From: Parachlorella kessleri | Taxonomy: Eukaryota > Chlorophyta > Trebouxiophyceae > Chlorellales > Chlorellaceae | Reading direction: 5' to 3' | Assembly (NCBI GenBank): GCA_001598975.1 | Contig: BBXU01000884.1 | Coordinates: 1 to 18,948 of the forward strand | Length of the DNA stretch: 18,948 bases | In this document: one piece after another, positions 8,701 through 18,230 of the stretch | Layout of the letters: each line of letters opens with the position of its first letter | How positions within the stretch are numbered: position 1 is the stretch's first letter | Program-made: the position numbers and the translations under genes | Notes under the pieces: generated by a model | The model's database searches: none | What the model was told of the DNA's origin: nothing | Seen by the model: the letters and a program-made list of their open reading frames with translations, nothing else

Positions 8701-11700
8701 CAACGGCGGCAGCAGCGGCGGCAACGGCGGCACCTCCGCGCCGCCGGCCGCAGCCATGGACACCGCCGGTGGGGGTGGGCCGCATGACCAACGCGTGCCC
8801 AGAGGTCCGCGCTGGGGTGCTTCCCGTGCAGCGGGCTGCGCTGCGCATGCTGTGACTGCCAGCTGTAACACATGGAGAGCATGGTGTAGGCTACTCATAC
8901 AAAGAGCCTAGGCAAGTGGTAAGCGACCCCTGCAGCGGCTGTGTGCCTCATTGCGCTCGTGGTCTTCGCGCTCACTGCCGAGCTGCTGGTGCTGCAGGCT
9001 TCACCGAGTGGGCAACCATGCATGGGGCAGAAGCTGGGCAGGGGGCCCTCCCCAACGAGGTGGCAGAGGTGGCCGAGGCCTTGACGTCCCTGCGCGACAG
9101 CGGCGGGTCCCCAGACGACAGCCACGGGCCAGGGCAGAGGGGCGGCGGCCACGGAGGAGCGGGGGGCGGCGGGGGAGCGTCCTCGGGGCGGGGCCTGGTG
9201 GCTGTGCCTCCGCGGGAGCTGCGGGAGCGCCGGCAGCCGCCGCCGGCAGCAGCGGCCGCGGCGGCAGGAGCGCAGCGCACGTCGCTGGCAGGGACCGTGG
9301 TGAGCGACGGCGTGTGTGGGCTCTGGTGCTACTGGCTGCGCTGTGGCTGCTGTGGCGGGCAGCGTGGAGCTGACGGGGGCGGTTCTTTGAGCAGCTTGCT
9401 GGCTAGCTAGAGTATAAGGGCGTGGATGGAGCACTGGGGTGTCAGAGCAAGGTTTGCTGGGTGGGCTGTTTGGGGCAGGGGAGAGGATTCTTAGAGACTG
9501 TCAAGCAGGCAGCCCCGACCCCATACTGTCGCCTGCTGTGCCCTAGGGTCTCAGAGGTTAAGATGTGGCTTCTGACGTTGCCCTACACAGGTGAAGCCCA
9601 TGCCGGTGAAGTTTAGCCGGACCACAGCCTCTGACGACACGCTCCTGCCGCACTCTCGCGGCGGCGGCTACGCCGCGCCGCCAGCCGCCGCCACCAGCGC
9701 AAACCCCCGCGCTGTTGCCGCTGGAGCCGGGACTGGACCGGGCGCCGCAGCGCTCGCAGCAGCCTGGTCAGACCCGAGCAGGGACCCCAGCAGCATGGCT
9801 GCTGTGCCTGCTGGCATGACCTCTGCAACCGGCAGCGGTCCCAACCTGGGCCTCATGCCTGCCCACGCCCACTTCCCCCGGGGCCCGGCCCAGATGCCGC
9901 CCCCGCTCATGGCGTCCGTGCAGCAGCACCCAGCGCACATAGCACACCCGGCGCACAGCTTTGGCGGGTCGCTGGGGGCGCCGCCGCTGCTCGCGCCGCC
10001 GCAGCAGGCGCAGCAGCATGCTGCGCTGTTTGGGCCCTTCCCCCAGCCGCCCTTTGGTGAGTCGGCTGCCTTACCCTTGTCCGCCCCTGGGATTAGTCAC
10101 TGACTGGTAATGTTATATGTGCTCCTAAGCATGGCCTGGCCCTGTAAGTTCTACCATCATAGACTTATGCTGCCGCCCAGCCACTGACTCGTTAATGGTC
10201 CCAAGCCGTCGAGTCGGTGACTGTGCAGCTTTGATGCCCGCACCACCCACAGTCTTTGCTGCTCCCAGTCATGCATGACGTTGCACGGAGAGCCCCCCTG
10301 CCACCCAAGGCAAACGTGCTCGCCGGTGACTCACCCTCCTCCTAAGGTTAGTCAACCCTGCTCCTTGTGGACCTTCTCTGGCTTGCATCCATGCAGGGCC
10401 TCTCCCGCCCTTTGGGCCCCCGCCTCCCATGGGATTCCCGTGGGGGAATCCCCTGGATCCAGCGGGGCAGCTGCACCCCAGCATGCCGCTGGCTGGCGCC
10501 CCCGCCTTCCACTTCCCCATGGGGGGGCCTACAGGCCCGTACGTGCCACAGGTGGGGGCTGCAAACTACATTGTGCGGACTGACCCTTTGCTAATTCTTT
10601 GCCCGTCCTTTGTCTCCTTGCGTGTTTTCTATGGGGTTTGTGTTTTATTTGGGTTTACCGTGTTTGCTGTTTTCTTCTGGTGGGTTCTCTTCAGTGTTTT
10701 GGTGCCTTTTGGTTCTGGCTGGCCCACGCCATGTGCTTGGCATGTTCACATGCTGTGTCAAGTGCCTGGTCAAGAGACAGTGTTGACGTCTTTTGTTGCG
10801 GGGGGTGAGGTGCTTGCCTTAGGGTAGGCGGCGTTGCCCCTTGTCAAGTTTTTTTTAGGGTTTGGCGAAGTATAAGCTGTGGCGCCGGCGTACCTCTTTA
10901 GTGCGTGCGTCGGGGAGGGTGAAAGGAGTTATCCTGCATGCTAGTGCGTACCCCCAGCCCCGAACTGCCCCTCTTCAATGCTGTTACCAGTGGATGGGAT
11001 GCATCAAAATGCCGCTGTTATCCCCCCTCTAAATGTGTCCCCCAAAGTGCCTGGCGGCAGCCATGTCCCAGCTGCTGGGTGCACTATGCCCTGCAGACCT
11101 CCCAGGAGTTGGCGGCAGTGCAGCAGGCCATGCTGGCGCACCAGAGCCTGGGCCAGCAGGGCTACATGCTGCCCTACCAGCCCCCACTGGCACCGCCGCA
11201 CTCTGTCTTTGCACCCGGGCCCTGGGCCCGCCCGCCGGGGCAGCCGGTCGGCCCCTGGGGCGCGCTACAGCAGCCCGGGCCGCAGCCCGGCGGCGGCGCC
11301 GCCGCGGCAGCGGCCGCAGCCGCGGCCATGGGGGCGCTGCCCCCAGGGCAGAGCCTGGGGCCCGCTTCGCGCGCGCCCAGCGGGGTCCCCATGTCGGGGG
11401 ACCCAGCAGCGATGGCCAGGGGCGGGTCCGGCATGCTGGCCGGGCGCCCCAGCGGGCCCAGCAGCGCGGCAGGGGCTGGGGGGCCTTCCGGCCTGGAAGG
11501 CCCTGGCCAGGTGGCAATGTCGGAGGCGCAGAGCAAGCGGGAGGCCAGGCAACAGGTGTGCTGGGATGTTAAGAAAGGTTGCGGTTTACTGCTGACCAGC
11601 CCTTGCTAGGGGGAGGTTCAACATGTGTTGGTTTTGCCTGTCAACTGTGTATGGCACTGTATTTATTTCTATTCACAGCCCTTCTTGGCCTGGTTTATGA

Positions 11701-14095
11701 CGTGTCGTGGCTGTGCACTGTGTTGTCATGGCTACCGCCCGGGGTGCTGTGGTTGTTATAGGCGTAACTGTGTCGACATTTGCTGGATGTGAAACGCACT
11801 TGGAAAGTATCATCGGACCTGGCCTTGTCGCCTTCAAATCCTCCCTGGATGCACAAGGACATCTGTCGGTACCAGTAGCATGCGCTTGGGCGCCCTGACA
11901 GTACACTGGGCCAGGTGACAATGTTGGGTTGGGTGGTCCGCCCGCGCACAGCAAGGCGATGGGTAAGGGCTTCATGTGCTGCCATTCCTTGCCTGCAGGC
12001 TTTGAACAAGTATAAGGAGAAACGGAAGAACCTCAATGCCAGCAATAAGATCCGCTACCAGGCCCGCAAGGTGAAAGGTGGTGGTAATAACCAGAAACTT
12101 GCATTATGTAAACGGGGAAATACCATATCTGGTGCTGCAACTGCGATTAGGACTAAGCACTCGCCACAGTGAGGAGGCCGCCACTGTGCAGCCAGTATGG
12201 AAGTTTCTCGGTCATGAGTGGCCTGGACCGTCCTGCTGTGCTTGTGTAGCACACTTGCAGCCACAAGACGCTGCGATAGCCAACCAGATGCAGCAATTGA
12301 GTTCGGGACGCCCCTTATACGAGAGACGACCATAAACCAGTGGCGTTTGTGTGTCAGGTCCCATATGCATGTTTGTAACAGTGCTACAGGGTGTGCTTCA
12401 TATGCATTCATGCTTGCCGTGGTGCACATTGCCGGCGAGGCTCCCTTGTCCACGTCCTCACAACCATCATCCCACCCCTGACCGAGTGCAGGCCCTCGCT
12501 GAGGCCCGCCCGCGAGTGAAGGGCCAGTTTGTCAAGGTCGCCAAGGAGCAAAGCAGGGCAGAGCAGGGCAGCAACGGCGGTGCGCTGACCACGGCCGCCT
12601 CGCCCCACGTGACCATCTGCGACGAGGGCGCTGGACCCGCCGGCGCCCAGCGCGCTGTGCATGCCGGGCCACAGCAGCCCGCGGATGCGCAGCAGGCGCA
12701 GCCCATGGAGCAGGATGGCTATGAGGTGGGCGCTTGGACATCAGTACCTGACATATAATACCCACCCCCACGCGCAGATAGTGTCTGCCGCACGCACGCG
12801 CACCCACACATAATCACACGCCCTTGACACAAGTCCCGCAGCGGGCATACCTGGTCTCAGTCATCCTCACAGCTGTGTCACACGCTTGTGGAGGAAGACA
12901 AGGAGGCCCTATTGTGTGGCACAAACCTTTGCAAGAGGACGAGGGCACAGGATTCCCTGTCTTTGCCTCCGACACAGGATTTCCTGCCTTTGCCTCCCAC
13001 ACAGGATTCCCTCACAGGATTCCCTGCCTCTACCTCTGTTGTAGGATGAGGTGCTGGAGTACGACCACACAGGATTGCCTACCTTTGCCTCCCACACAGG
13101 AGTCCCTCCCAGGAGTCCCTCACAGGAGTCCCTGCTTCTACCTCTGGTGTAGGATGAGGGGCTGGAGTATGACCACCTGGAGGAGGACTTGGGAGATGAG
13201 GAGGGGGAGGCAGAGGGCCCCGGCAGGAGCCGCGCGGCCGGCAATGCGGGGGGCGGCGCAGGAGGGATGAGGGCCCTCACCATCGCCGGCACTGGCGGGC
13301 TGCAGCAGCGCATGGCCGTGGACGCGGTGGCGGCGGGGGGCCACGCCAGCCTGCGGTGTAGGCTGCAGGTGAGGTGGGGTGGTGGGGGGCGGGCTGGGGT
13401 AGGGGCTTAGGAAAGGGGCCGGTACTCCAGCTGGGGCGGTCCGCCAGCTCAGCCTGGCGGAGAAGGGGAGGGGGGTGGGGGTGTTTATTAAGTGGGCCCT
13501 GGTGCGGTTGGAAGTCTGGCAGAATGACAGTCGTAGCAGCCAGGATGCAGCTGCTATTTGCCAGTCTGTTGTCATGCTGTATTGCCATGGGTTCTTATGC
13601 TGCATCTTTGCCCACCCCGATCTGCAGGCGGACGAGAGTGAGTCGGCCACCCAGTCGATCGGAGACCCCAACCAGCAGGCCCGCCTGGCAGCACTTCAAC
13701 TGCAGCACATGTACCCGCCCACCACAGCGGCGCCAGCAGGCTCCGTAGGCACACCCACCTCAGCAGCAGCAGCGGCGGCGGCGCTGGCCGCGGCAGCGGC
13801 CGCCGCCGCCGCCGCAGGCGGCGGGGCCGTGCCGATGGAGTGCGCCAGCGGTGCCGAGGCCGCGGCAGGGCACCTGCCCCTGCACAGCCAGCACCACCAC
13901 CACAAGCCGCCGCTGCACATCACGGGCCAGAAGCACAAGCGGGAGGCGGGGCGGGCCGCGGCGGCCGCCGCCGCCGCCGCCGCTGCCAAGAACGGCTCTG
14001 ACAGCGGCTCCAACTCGCCCGGCGACCTGACACCCTCAGGGCTGGGCAGCCTCCCACAGGCCCTGGAGGCGTCGCTGCCGCTGCGGCAGCAGTAG
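5044..14095 (+). CDS. TOC1: TOC1/PRR1-like pseudo-response regulator with CCT domain
   Basis: In plants this family forms nuclear DNA-binding repressors of the circadian clock; a clock role here is inferred. Exons: 5044-5166, 5258-5435, 5618-5745, 5952-6034, 6358-6686, 7154-7234, 7423-7476, 7744-7806, 8068-8355, 8631-8768, 8998-9299, 9591-10056, 10397-10551, 11097-11555, 11999-12070, 12492-12725, 13153-13368, 13628-14095. They sum to 3837 nt, exactly 1278 codons plus TAG. Domains: pseudo-receiver, residues about 16-143 (IRVLVVC, FDIILKEHEPP, KCLSLGASDYWLKPLR, NLWTRVWWRK); Gly/Ser/Asn-rich, His-rich and Pro/Ala-rich linker to about 940; CCT about 942-990 (ALNKYKEKRK, NKIRYQARK, LAEARPRVKGQFVK); an acidic block and poly-Ala tail after it. 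ATG 5044 is preceded by an in-frame TGA (5026-5028), and the 15 residues before the receiver fit the family. The linker is far longer than in plant PRRs. The family is sure; TOC1 rather than another PRR rests on the receiver motifs. Confidence 0.93.
7423..7806 (+). repeat. Duplicated Asn/Gly-rich exons 7 and 8 of the TOC1-like gene
   Basis: Exon 7 (7423-7476) and exon 8 (7744-7806) start 321 nt apart and share GGAATGG at the start, then TCCAACTTTG and CAATGGCAACGGCAG. Both are phase 1-1 and encode variants of the same Asn/Gly module (SNFDNGNGSN against SNFGNGNGSGSN). Loss or gain of either keeps the frame. Confidence 0.75.
7718..7733 (+). repeat. Small perfect hairpin next to a CAAG repeat, upstream of exon 8
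   Basis: GCAAGC-AAAA-GCTTGC forms a 6-bp stem with a 4-base loop. It follows CAAG units from about 7707 and is followed by CCTG units running into the acceptor (AG 7742-7743). It sits 10 nt upstream of the acceptor motif, where it could influence splicing. Confidence 0.45.
8068..8355 (+). other. His-rich exon 9 of the TOC1-like gene
   Basis: Residues about 371-395 hold 11 His in 25 positions, in patterns such as HMHAHLHSHHPH. Upstream is a short Asn/Gly stretch; downstream is an Ala/Gln-rich segment (AAAAAAAQQAQQA). The exon is phase 1-1 and 96 codons long. The role of the His tract is unknown; such tracts can bind metals or target nuclear speckles. Confidence 0.8.
11517..12551 (+). other. 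CCT domain split over exons 14, 15 and 16
   Basis: The domain begins at the end of exon 14 (EAQSKREARQQ), continues through the 24-codon exon 15 (11999-12070) and ends in exon 16 (from 12492) with LAEARPRVKGQFVK. The KIRY and RPRVKGQFV cores are intact. The usual Cys-Phe-Asp/Lys just before KIRY is replaced by LNASN, and Ala stands before RPRVKG. Both introns are phase 0. The CCT domain mediates nuclear localisation and DNA or NF-Y binding in plant relatives. Confidence 0.9.
12949..13185 (+). repeat. Tandem repeat duplicating the exon 17 acceptor
   Basis: The block is built from short units of the type CAGGATTCCCT and CAGGAGTCCCT with TTTGCCTCCCACA spacers. A larger copy, about 12975-13069, is repeated at 13070-13180. 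Each copy ends in a TAG acceptor followed by GATGAGG.GCTGGAGTA.GACCAC. The acceptors end at 13044 and 13152, 108 nt apart. The downstream one continues the reading frame. Confidence 0.85.
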
Positions 14096-15057
14096 CAGTA
14101 GGCCGGCATGCAGCAAGACCCCCACCCCCTGGCTGGGTGTATGGTCTGTGCTTTGTTGCTACCAAGTGCTTGGCCTTAGAGCTTTTTGGGGCTGCTTTGG
14201 TCCTGGTGGCAGCCCAAAGGTGACTGGGATCTCGGTGTGTGTGGGATCCGTGTTGGGCTTATGCCCATGTACAAGTAGTGAGGTTTCTCTTACTATGTGT
14301 CATGTTGGTGGGCCTAGGCTAAATAGCAGCAGTCCGGGATTCACAAACCCGGGCGGGACGGTGCACATCGTGTGGCCTGGGTGTTTTACTGAGCAGGTTA
14401 CTTGACTGCTTATGCGTGGGTCTAGAATCCGGCCTGGGGACTCCTGCAGGAAAGGTCTTCCGGCGCTTGTGATGTTGGGCCGCCCATTCTATTCTGCTGT
14501 GACATCTGCCGTGGCCACATACAAAGTCCAGGTTTGGGCCCCAGTCCATGCCCCGTCTGCCCCTTGGCTGTCTGTGTGAGCCCAGTTAGCACGTGGCACT
14601 GCAGTAATAATAGAGCGAGTAGGGGGCTGGGGTATGCTGGGTGGGCTGCCTTGGCCTACCGGGTCTCTTGTCGGCCCTTCCAAGGAATGAGGCGTATTAG
14701 AACGTGGCCTTGTGCTGTGATACTATGTGCCCATGGAAGGGTGCTTTGCCTGCTTTGCGTGCCTCTGACAGCACTTGCGTGCGTGTATGCTTGGCCTCCA
14801 GCAACGCTGAGGTCGCGTGCGCCCAAGAGCGACTCTGTGGGTGGGCTTAGCTCTCCACTTTAAATGCTTTCAATGAGGGGATGTTTTGTACAGCCGCTGG
14901 GGCTGTGGTGGTTGGGCATTGCCACAGCGCCCTAGCTAGGTGTTATTCTTTAGCCTGCTTGGCGCGGGAGCACTGGGTTTTACCTTGTCTCGGCAGGCGG
15001 CTGCCCTAAACCAGACTGCCTTAACTTCTTGCTTGAGTATAGATCCCTCTTCCCTTC

Positions 15058-15062
15058 TTACA
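15058..15062 (-). terminator. Candidate TGTAA motif for the co-chaperonin gene
   Basis: TTACA on the + strand reads TGTAA on the minus strand. It is the first such motif downstream of the co-chaperonin stop (15994-15996). It implies a 3' UTR of about 0.9 kb overlapping the convergent TOC1-like 3' UTR. The gene may instead use a variant signal nearer its stop. Confidence 0.3.
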
Positions 15063-15319
15063 AGCCGTTCCGTCTTACCAGTCAGTGAGCTGTGGAGCCC
15101 TGGGCCAAGCCCTTAGGGTGAAAATTGGGTTCCCTGCATGTGCGATGCTTAAGTGATACACAGGGCAGCTGTCTGCGCCCATGACACCGTGTGCGCCTTG
15201 CGCAGTGTTTTCCAACGTCCCCTTCATTTCATTGCACCCCATGATGTTTCGTTTCTCTGTTTGCCAGTAAGGGTGTCTTTCAAGACCTTCCCATATTTGT
15301 TGGCTGCCGCTGGCAGACA

Positions 15320-15337
15320 TGTAATTCAGCCATGTAA
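15320..15337 (+). terminator. Paired TGTAA polyadenylation motifs, TOC1-like gene
   Basis: TGTAA occurs twice, at 15320-15324 and 15333-15337, with ATGTAA in both. They are the first + strand copies after the stop at 14095. Confidence 0.55.
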
Positions 15338-15340
15338 GTA

Positions 15341-15993
15341 GTAAAACACGGGCTCCAGCTACACTAGAGGCAACACCTGTTGAAAACCCAGCAACTCAGG
15401 AAGATACCGTCCAGATACCGGTACCAGCTCCGTTCGAAGAACCTGGACTGCATGGACTAGAAATACCCCTACCTGTCCTTTGAGCGCATTACTCACAGAA
15501 CCCCATCCTCGGAAACCCTTCAGACTCGTAAATCAGGGCATCCACACGGGCAAACCCCTGGATCCAGGCCCTCCATTCATCCATGCCCCAGTGGGCGGGA
15601 GGGACCCACCACCGTAAACACCAGTGCTTCCCAAGCGGCACTGGCTACAGAGAGTAGGCCGGAAACCACAGGCGAAAACGCAACTCAGGCAAGTCCCTGA
15701 GCATAACTGCACCCAACCCCTCTCACTACAGCTCTCCCATCTGTTCGCAATGCCAGCCACCATTACCAGGACATGCGTGGGCCAACAGCCCCTCCTATAT
15801 GTAGAACGTGAGATAGCGGCAAGCATGCAGCCCTGACAGCAGCAACCGCCCAGCTCACATCCTGCCAGAATGCTACCGCACGCGCCACGACAACAATGAG
15901 GAGTCTGGTGCCGAGCCAAGTCACACATCCTGCCACAGTGCTCCCGTCCACGCCACCGCAGAAATGAGAAGGCTGGTGCCAATGACGCTGCGC
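15341..15993 (-). other. Probable 3' UTR of the co-chaperonin gene
   Basis: This is non-coding sequence between the + strand TGTAA pair and the minus strand stop codon. No TGTAA is seen on the minus strand within it. The minus strand reading frames here resemble no known family. It is assigned to the minus strand transcript by position only. Confidence 0.45.
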
Positions 15994-17445
15994 TCAGCTG
16001 CTGAGCTTGGCCAGCACGCTGCGCTGCGCCACAAAGCACACCTCTCCGCCGGGGACCGCCACGTCGGAGGAGGAGTACTTGCTGAAGAGCACGGTGTCGC
16101 CCTTTGCCACGCCGGGGAGCTCCACATCATCACCCACAGCCAGCACCTGCACAGCATGCGCAGCAGGCGCGCCAGGCAGGCTGCACACTCACCACCACCA
16201 CCAGCGGCCTCTACTGGTTTGTGTTACTCAAAGAAGAAGAAATTGTGTGTTCCTAATGCCTCCCCACCAGCCACCGCCACTAGGCCCTCGCCTGGGCACC
16301 ATGATTGCGTGAAAGGCACGCAGGCAAGCCAGCGATGGAAGCGCCTCAAACACCCAACCTCGTTCCGAGCTCGCACGTGGTCTGCTCATCTTGTCACCCT
16401 CAGCTCCAACGGCACACCCCAGATTCTCTATACCAAAAGGCCTCCCGAACGTGCCACGGCAACCCACCGCACAGGGCCACCATGCTGCCACGCCACCCAG
16501 CCTACTCCGAGGCATCTGTTACGCACACTCATACCATATATTTGCAAATCACGTACCTCGCCAACGAGGGCGTCAGCCATGGCCTGCTTTGAACTGCCTG
16601 CCAGGAGGATGCCGCCTGCTGACACCTGCTCCGCCTCACGCGGCTTGACAAGCAGGCGGTCCCCCAGCGGAGACATCTGCACAGATGCACACAGAGAGAT
16701 TCGGTCGTCGTGAGCCACATACTGTCACCACACGCTGTTGCGGCATACTGTCCCCTGGGTGCTAGAAGTCCATGGGCCTCAGACAAGCCCTGCTGCCTGA
16801 GCGCACAAAACAGGGCTGCCACCAACAGCCTGGCTGGGAGGAACGCATCGCGCCGCCCCAGCGCGGGGGCCACCACCTGGCGAGCACCTACCACTCGCAG
16901 CCGCCTAGCCTTCTTTGGTGGCTGCCTAGAGAATGCCAAGGCTGTAGCCAATCCATAGGCAGCAACCACAATAGAGGTCTACCCGGGGGCCCCTGCACAT
17001 TTTCCTACCCATCACACACTGAATACGTAGCCCACTTGCCTTGGCTACATCCAAGTCTGCTGCCTGTGCTGTGAGCACAGCCTTTGGCCGCAGCCGGAGC
17101 AGCCTGCCCCCCTGCTGCAAGCCTGCGTTAGCAGCGAGTGTCCGGAACCTTCACTTACACAACCACCAAGGCTCTGACACAGGCACACTGGCAGAGAGGA
17201 AGCTGGGGTAGGCAGAATTATCGTGGGCAAAAAGCCTTGATAGGCTAAGGACTGCTGCTCTCCTAAGCCATCCCACAGTTTAATCGAGCACTAGCGACAT
17301 GGCTAAACACGGGATGCATGTGGGTACTAGCAACCTCTGGCAGCGCAGGAACGTGCAGAAGGCTACCTTGCATACGCTGCTGCCTGCTGGGTGCAGCAGC
17401 AGGGGACACAGTGCAGCGCATCGTCAAGGCTCCACAGTGCGCCAT
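15994..17445 (-). CDS. CPN11: Plastid-type GroES co-chaperonin, single domain (CPN11/Cpn10-2 type)
   Basis: This co-chaperonin caps the Cpn60 folding chamber. Exons in transcript order: 17445-17367, 17122-17040, 16676-16557, 16146-15994; 435 nt, 144 residues, stop TGA 15996-15994. Residues 1 to about 47 have no acidic residue and are rich in Ala, Arg, Gln and Leu (SPAAAPSRQQRM, RLLRLRPKAVLTAQA), as in a chloroplast transit peptide. One GroES fold follows from about 52: SPLGDRLLVKP, the mobile loop with GGILL at 75-79 that contacts Cpn60, GEVLAVGDD, KGDTVLFSKYSSSDV, then EVCFVAQRSVLAKL. The C-terminal half resembles plant chloroplast Cpn10-2 (a FSxxSxxxV-type strand and a Cys-Phe near the end) more than mitochondrial Cpn10. 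With one domain it is not CPN20, which has two in tandem. Intron 2 uses a GC donor. Plastid location is inferred from the N-terminus. Confidence 0.88.
16677..17039 (-). other. GC-AG intron of the co-chaperonin gene
   Basis: On the minus strand the exon ends GCCAAG at 17040 and the intron starts GCAAGT, the strong consensus for GC donors. The acceptor GCAG (16680-16677) precedes ATG TCT CCG. The join is phase 0 and gives DVAK-MSPLGDR, as expected for the family. The nearest GT (17035-17034) would break the frame. Confidence 0.75.
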
Positions 17446-17664
17446 GCTTTTAGCAGAGAATATAAAGTATAGAATGCGCAGCTAAATTATGTTTTATTAC
17501 CAGGTGGGCCTGCTCGATGTTGTCTCGCACTGCAATCCCTGCCTTTCGGCAGTACATTCGAAGTACGGGGTACCCTTTCCATGCTGAGCCGGGTAGATGT
17601 CGAGCCTCAATACTGAGATAATGCACCCCACGCAGCGGTACTTGCTGCTCACCAATAAAGTGAT
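17446..17664 (-). promoter_or_regulatory. Promoter region of the co-chaperonin gene
   Basis: About 220 bp separate the co-chaperonin ATG (17445) from the inferred 3' end of the exportin gene. Just upstream of the ATG is an AT-rich island (about 17450-17500) in otherwise GC-rich DNA; on the minus strand it holds TAATAAAAC and CTTTATATTC, which could act as TATA-like elements. No canonical heat-shock element was found. Confidence 0.35.
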
Positions 17665-17680
17665 AACCTCACACTTCGTT

Positions 17681-17685
17681 TTACA
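17681..17685 (-). terminator. TGTAA polyadenylation motif, XPO7-like gene
   Basis: TTACA on the + strand is TGTAA on the minus strand. It is the first copy after the exportin stop (18233-18231), about 545 nt downstream, which suggests a transcript end near 17665. Confidence 0.55.
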
Positions 17686-18230
17686 GTTGCATATGTTTCA
17701 CGGGGCTCCAGCAGGCTCGAAAACTAGGGTGGGAACCCCCGCCTTAGGACTAATACTTATATCCCACATGTCACCAAAAGAAAAAAACAAAAGAAAACAC
17801 ACAGAGGAAAGCTGCAACCTGCCCACGAAGCATGCACCTGCCTACACCTTCTACTCACATGCATGCCGCCACAGCAGCCCAACCCTGGCAAGTACCTAAA
17901 GAGCCTATGTAGCCACGTCTAAAGGGCGGCAGCCTATGCATACGTCATCGAGGGTCTATCCCGCACACCCCCAGCATTGTGGGAGAAGCACAACCCATGC
18001 GCAAGATTGTGTGGCAACAGCAGGGCGGGCTGCGTCCATCGTGTACGGGGCGTGTGTCACCGACACCTGTTGCTGCAACAGGAAGAGCCACGACGCCCTA
18101 TCCACAAAGCCTCGCGCAAAGACCCAGCGCCACCCAGAAACACACACCGCCCTCTGTCTGGCTGGCACCACCCAGCAAAGTCGGAGGCACTGTCAAAGGC
18201 GACGTGAGCGGTCCTCCCTACCGTGCCACG
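17686..18230 (-). other. Probable 3' UTR of the XPO7-like gene
   Basis: This non-coding stretch lies between the exportin stop codon and the first minus strand TGTAA. No other gene is recognised in it on either strand. Confidence 0.5.

Larger units (their letters stand above)
14096..15340 (+). other. Probable 3' UTR of the TOC1-like gene
   Basis: This is non-coding sequence after TAG 14093-14095. The first TGTAA motifs come only at 15320-15324 and 15333-15337, so the UTR would be about 1.25 kb, long but not unusual for volvocalean algae. No RNA gene or coding sequence is recognised in it. Confidence 0.55.

Noticed and set aside
8895..9434. Ala/Pro-rich minus strand ORF
   Set aside because: It is the antisense shadow of exon 11, open because of GC-rich codon bias.
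10599..10808. Hydrophobic 69-codon ORF that looks like membrane segments
   Set aside because: It is made by the T-rich part of an intron; T-rich codons give Phe/Leu/Val by chance.
10848..10862. Telomere-like TTTTTTTTAGGGTTTGG
   Set aside because: It is only a single unit inside an intron, with no array.
15533..16039. 168-codon minus strand ORF with many Cys/Gly
   Set aside because: It overlaps the co-chaperonin stop region in another frame, lies in its 3' UTR and matches no family.
15964..16713. 249-codon plus strand ORF
   Set aside because: It is antisense to co-chaperonin exons 3-4 and the intron between them; the minus strand frame carries clear GroES motifs.
17269..17271. ATG nearer to exon 2 as the co-chaperonin start
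   Set aside because: It is followed by a stop after two codons; the ATG at 17445 gives a phase-matched transit peptide exon.
15994..17445. Double-domain CPN20 in place of a single-domain co-chaperonin
   Set aside because: Only one GroES domain is present; the exons join in phase from ATG to stop with no room for a second.
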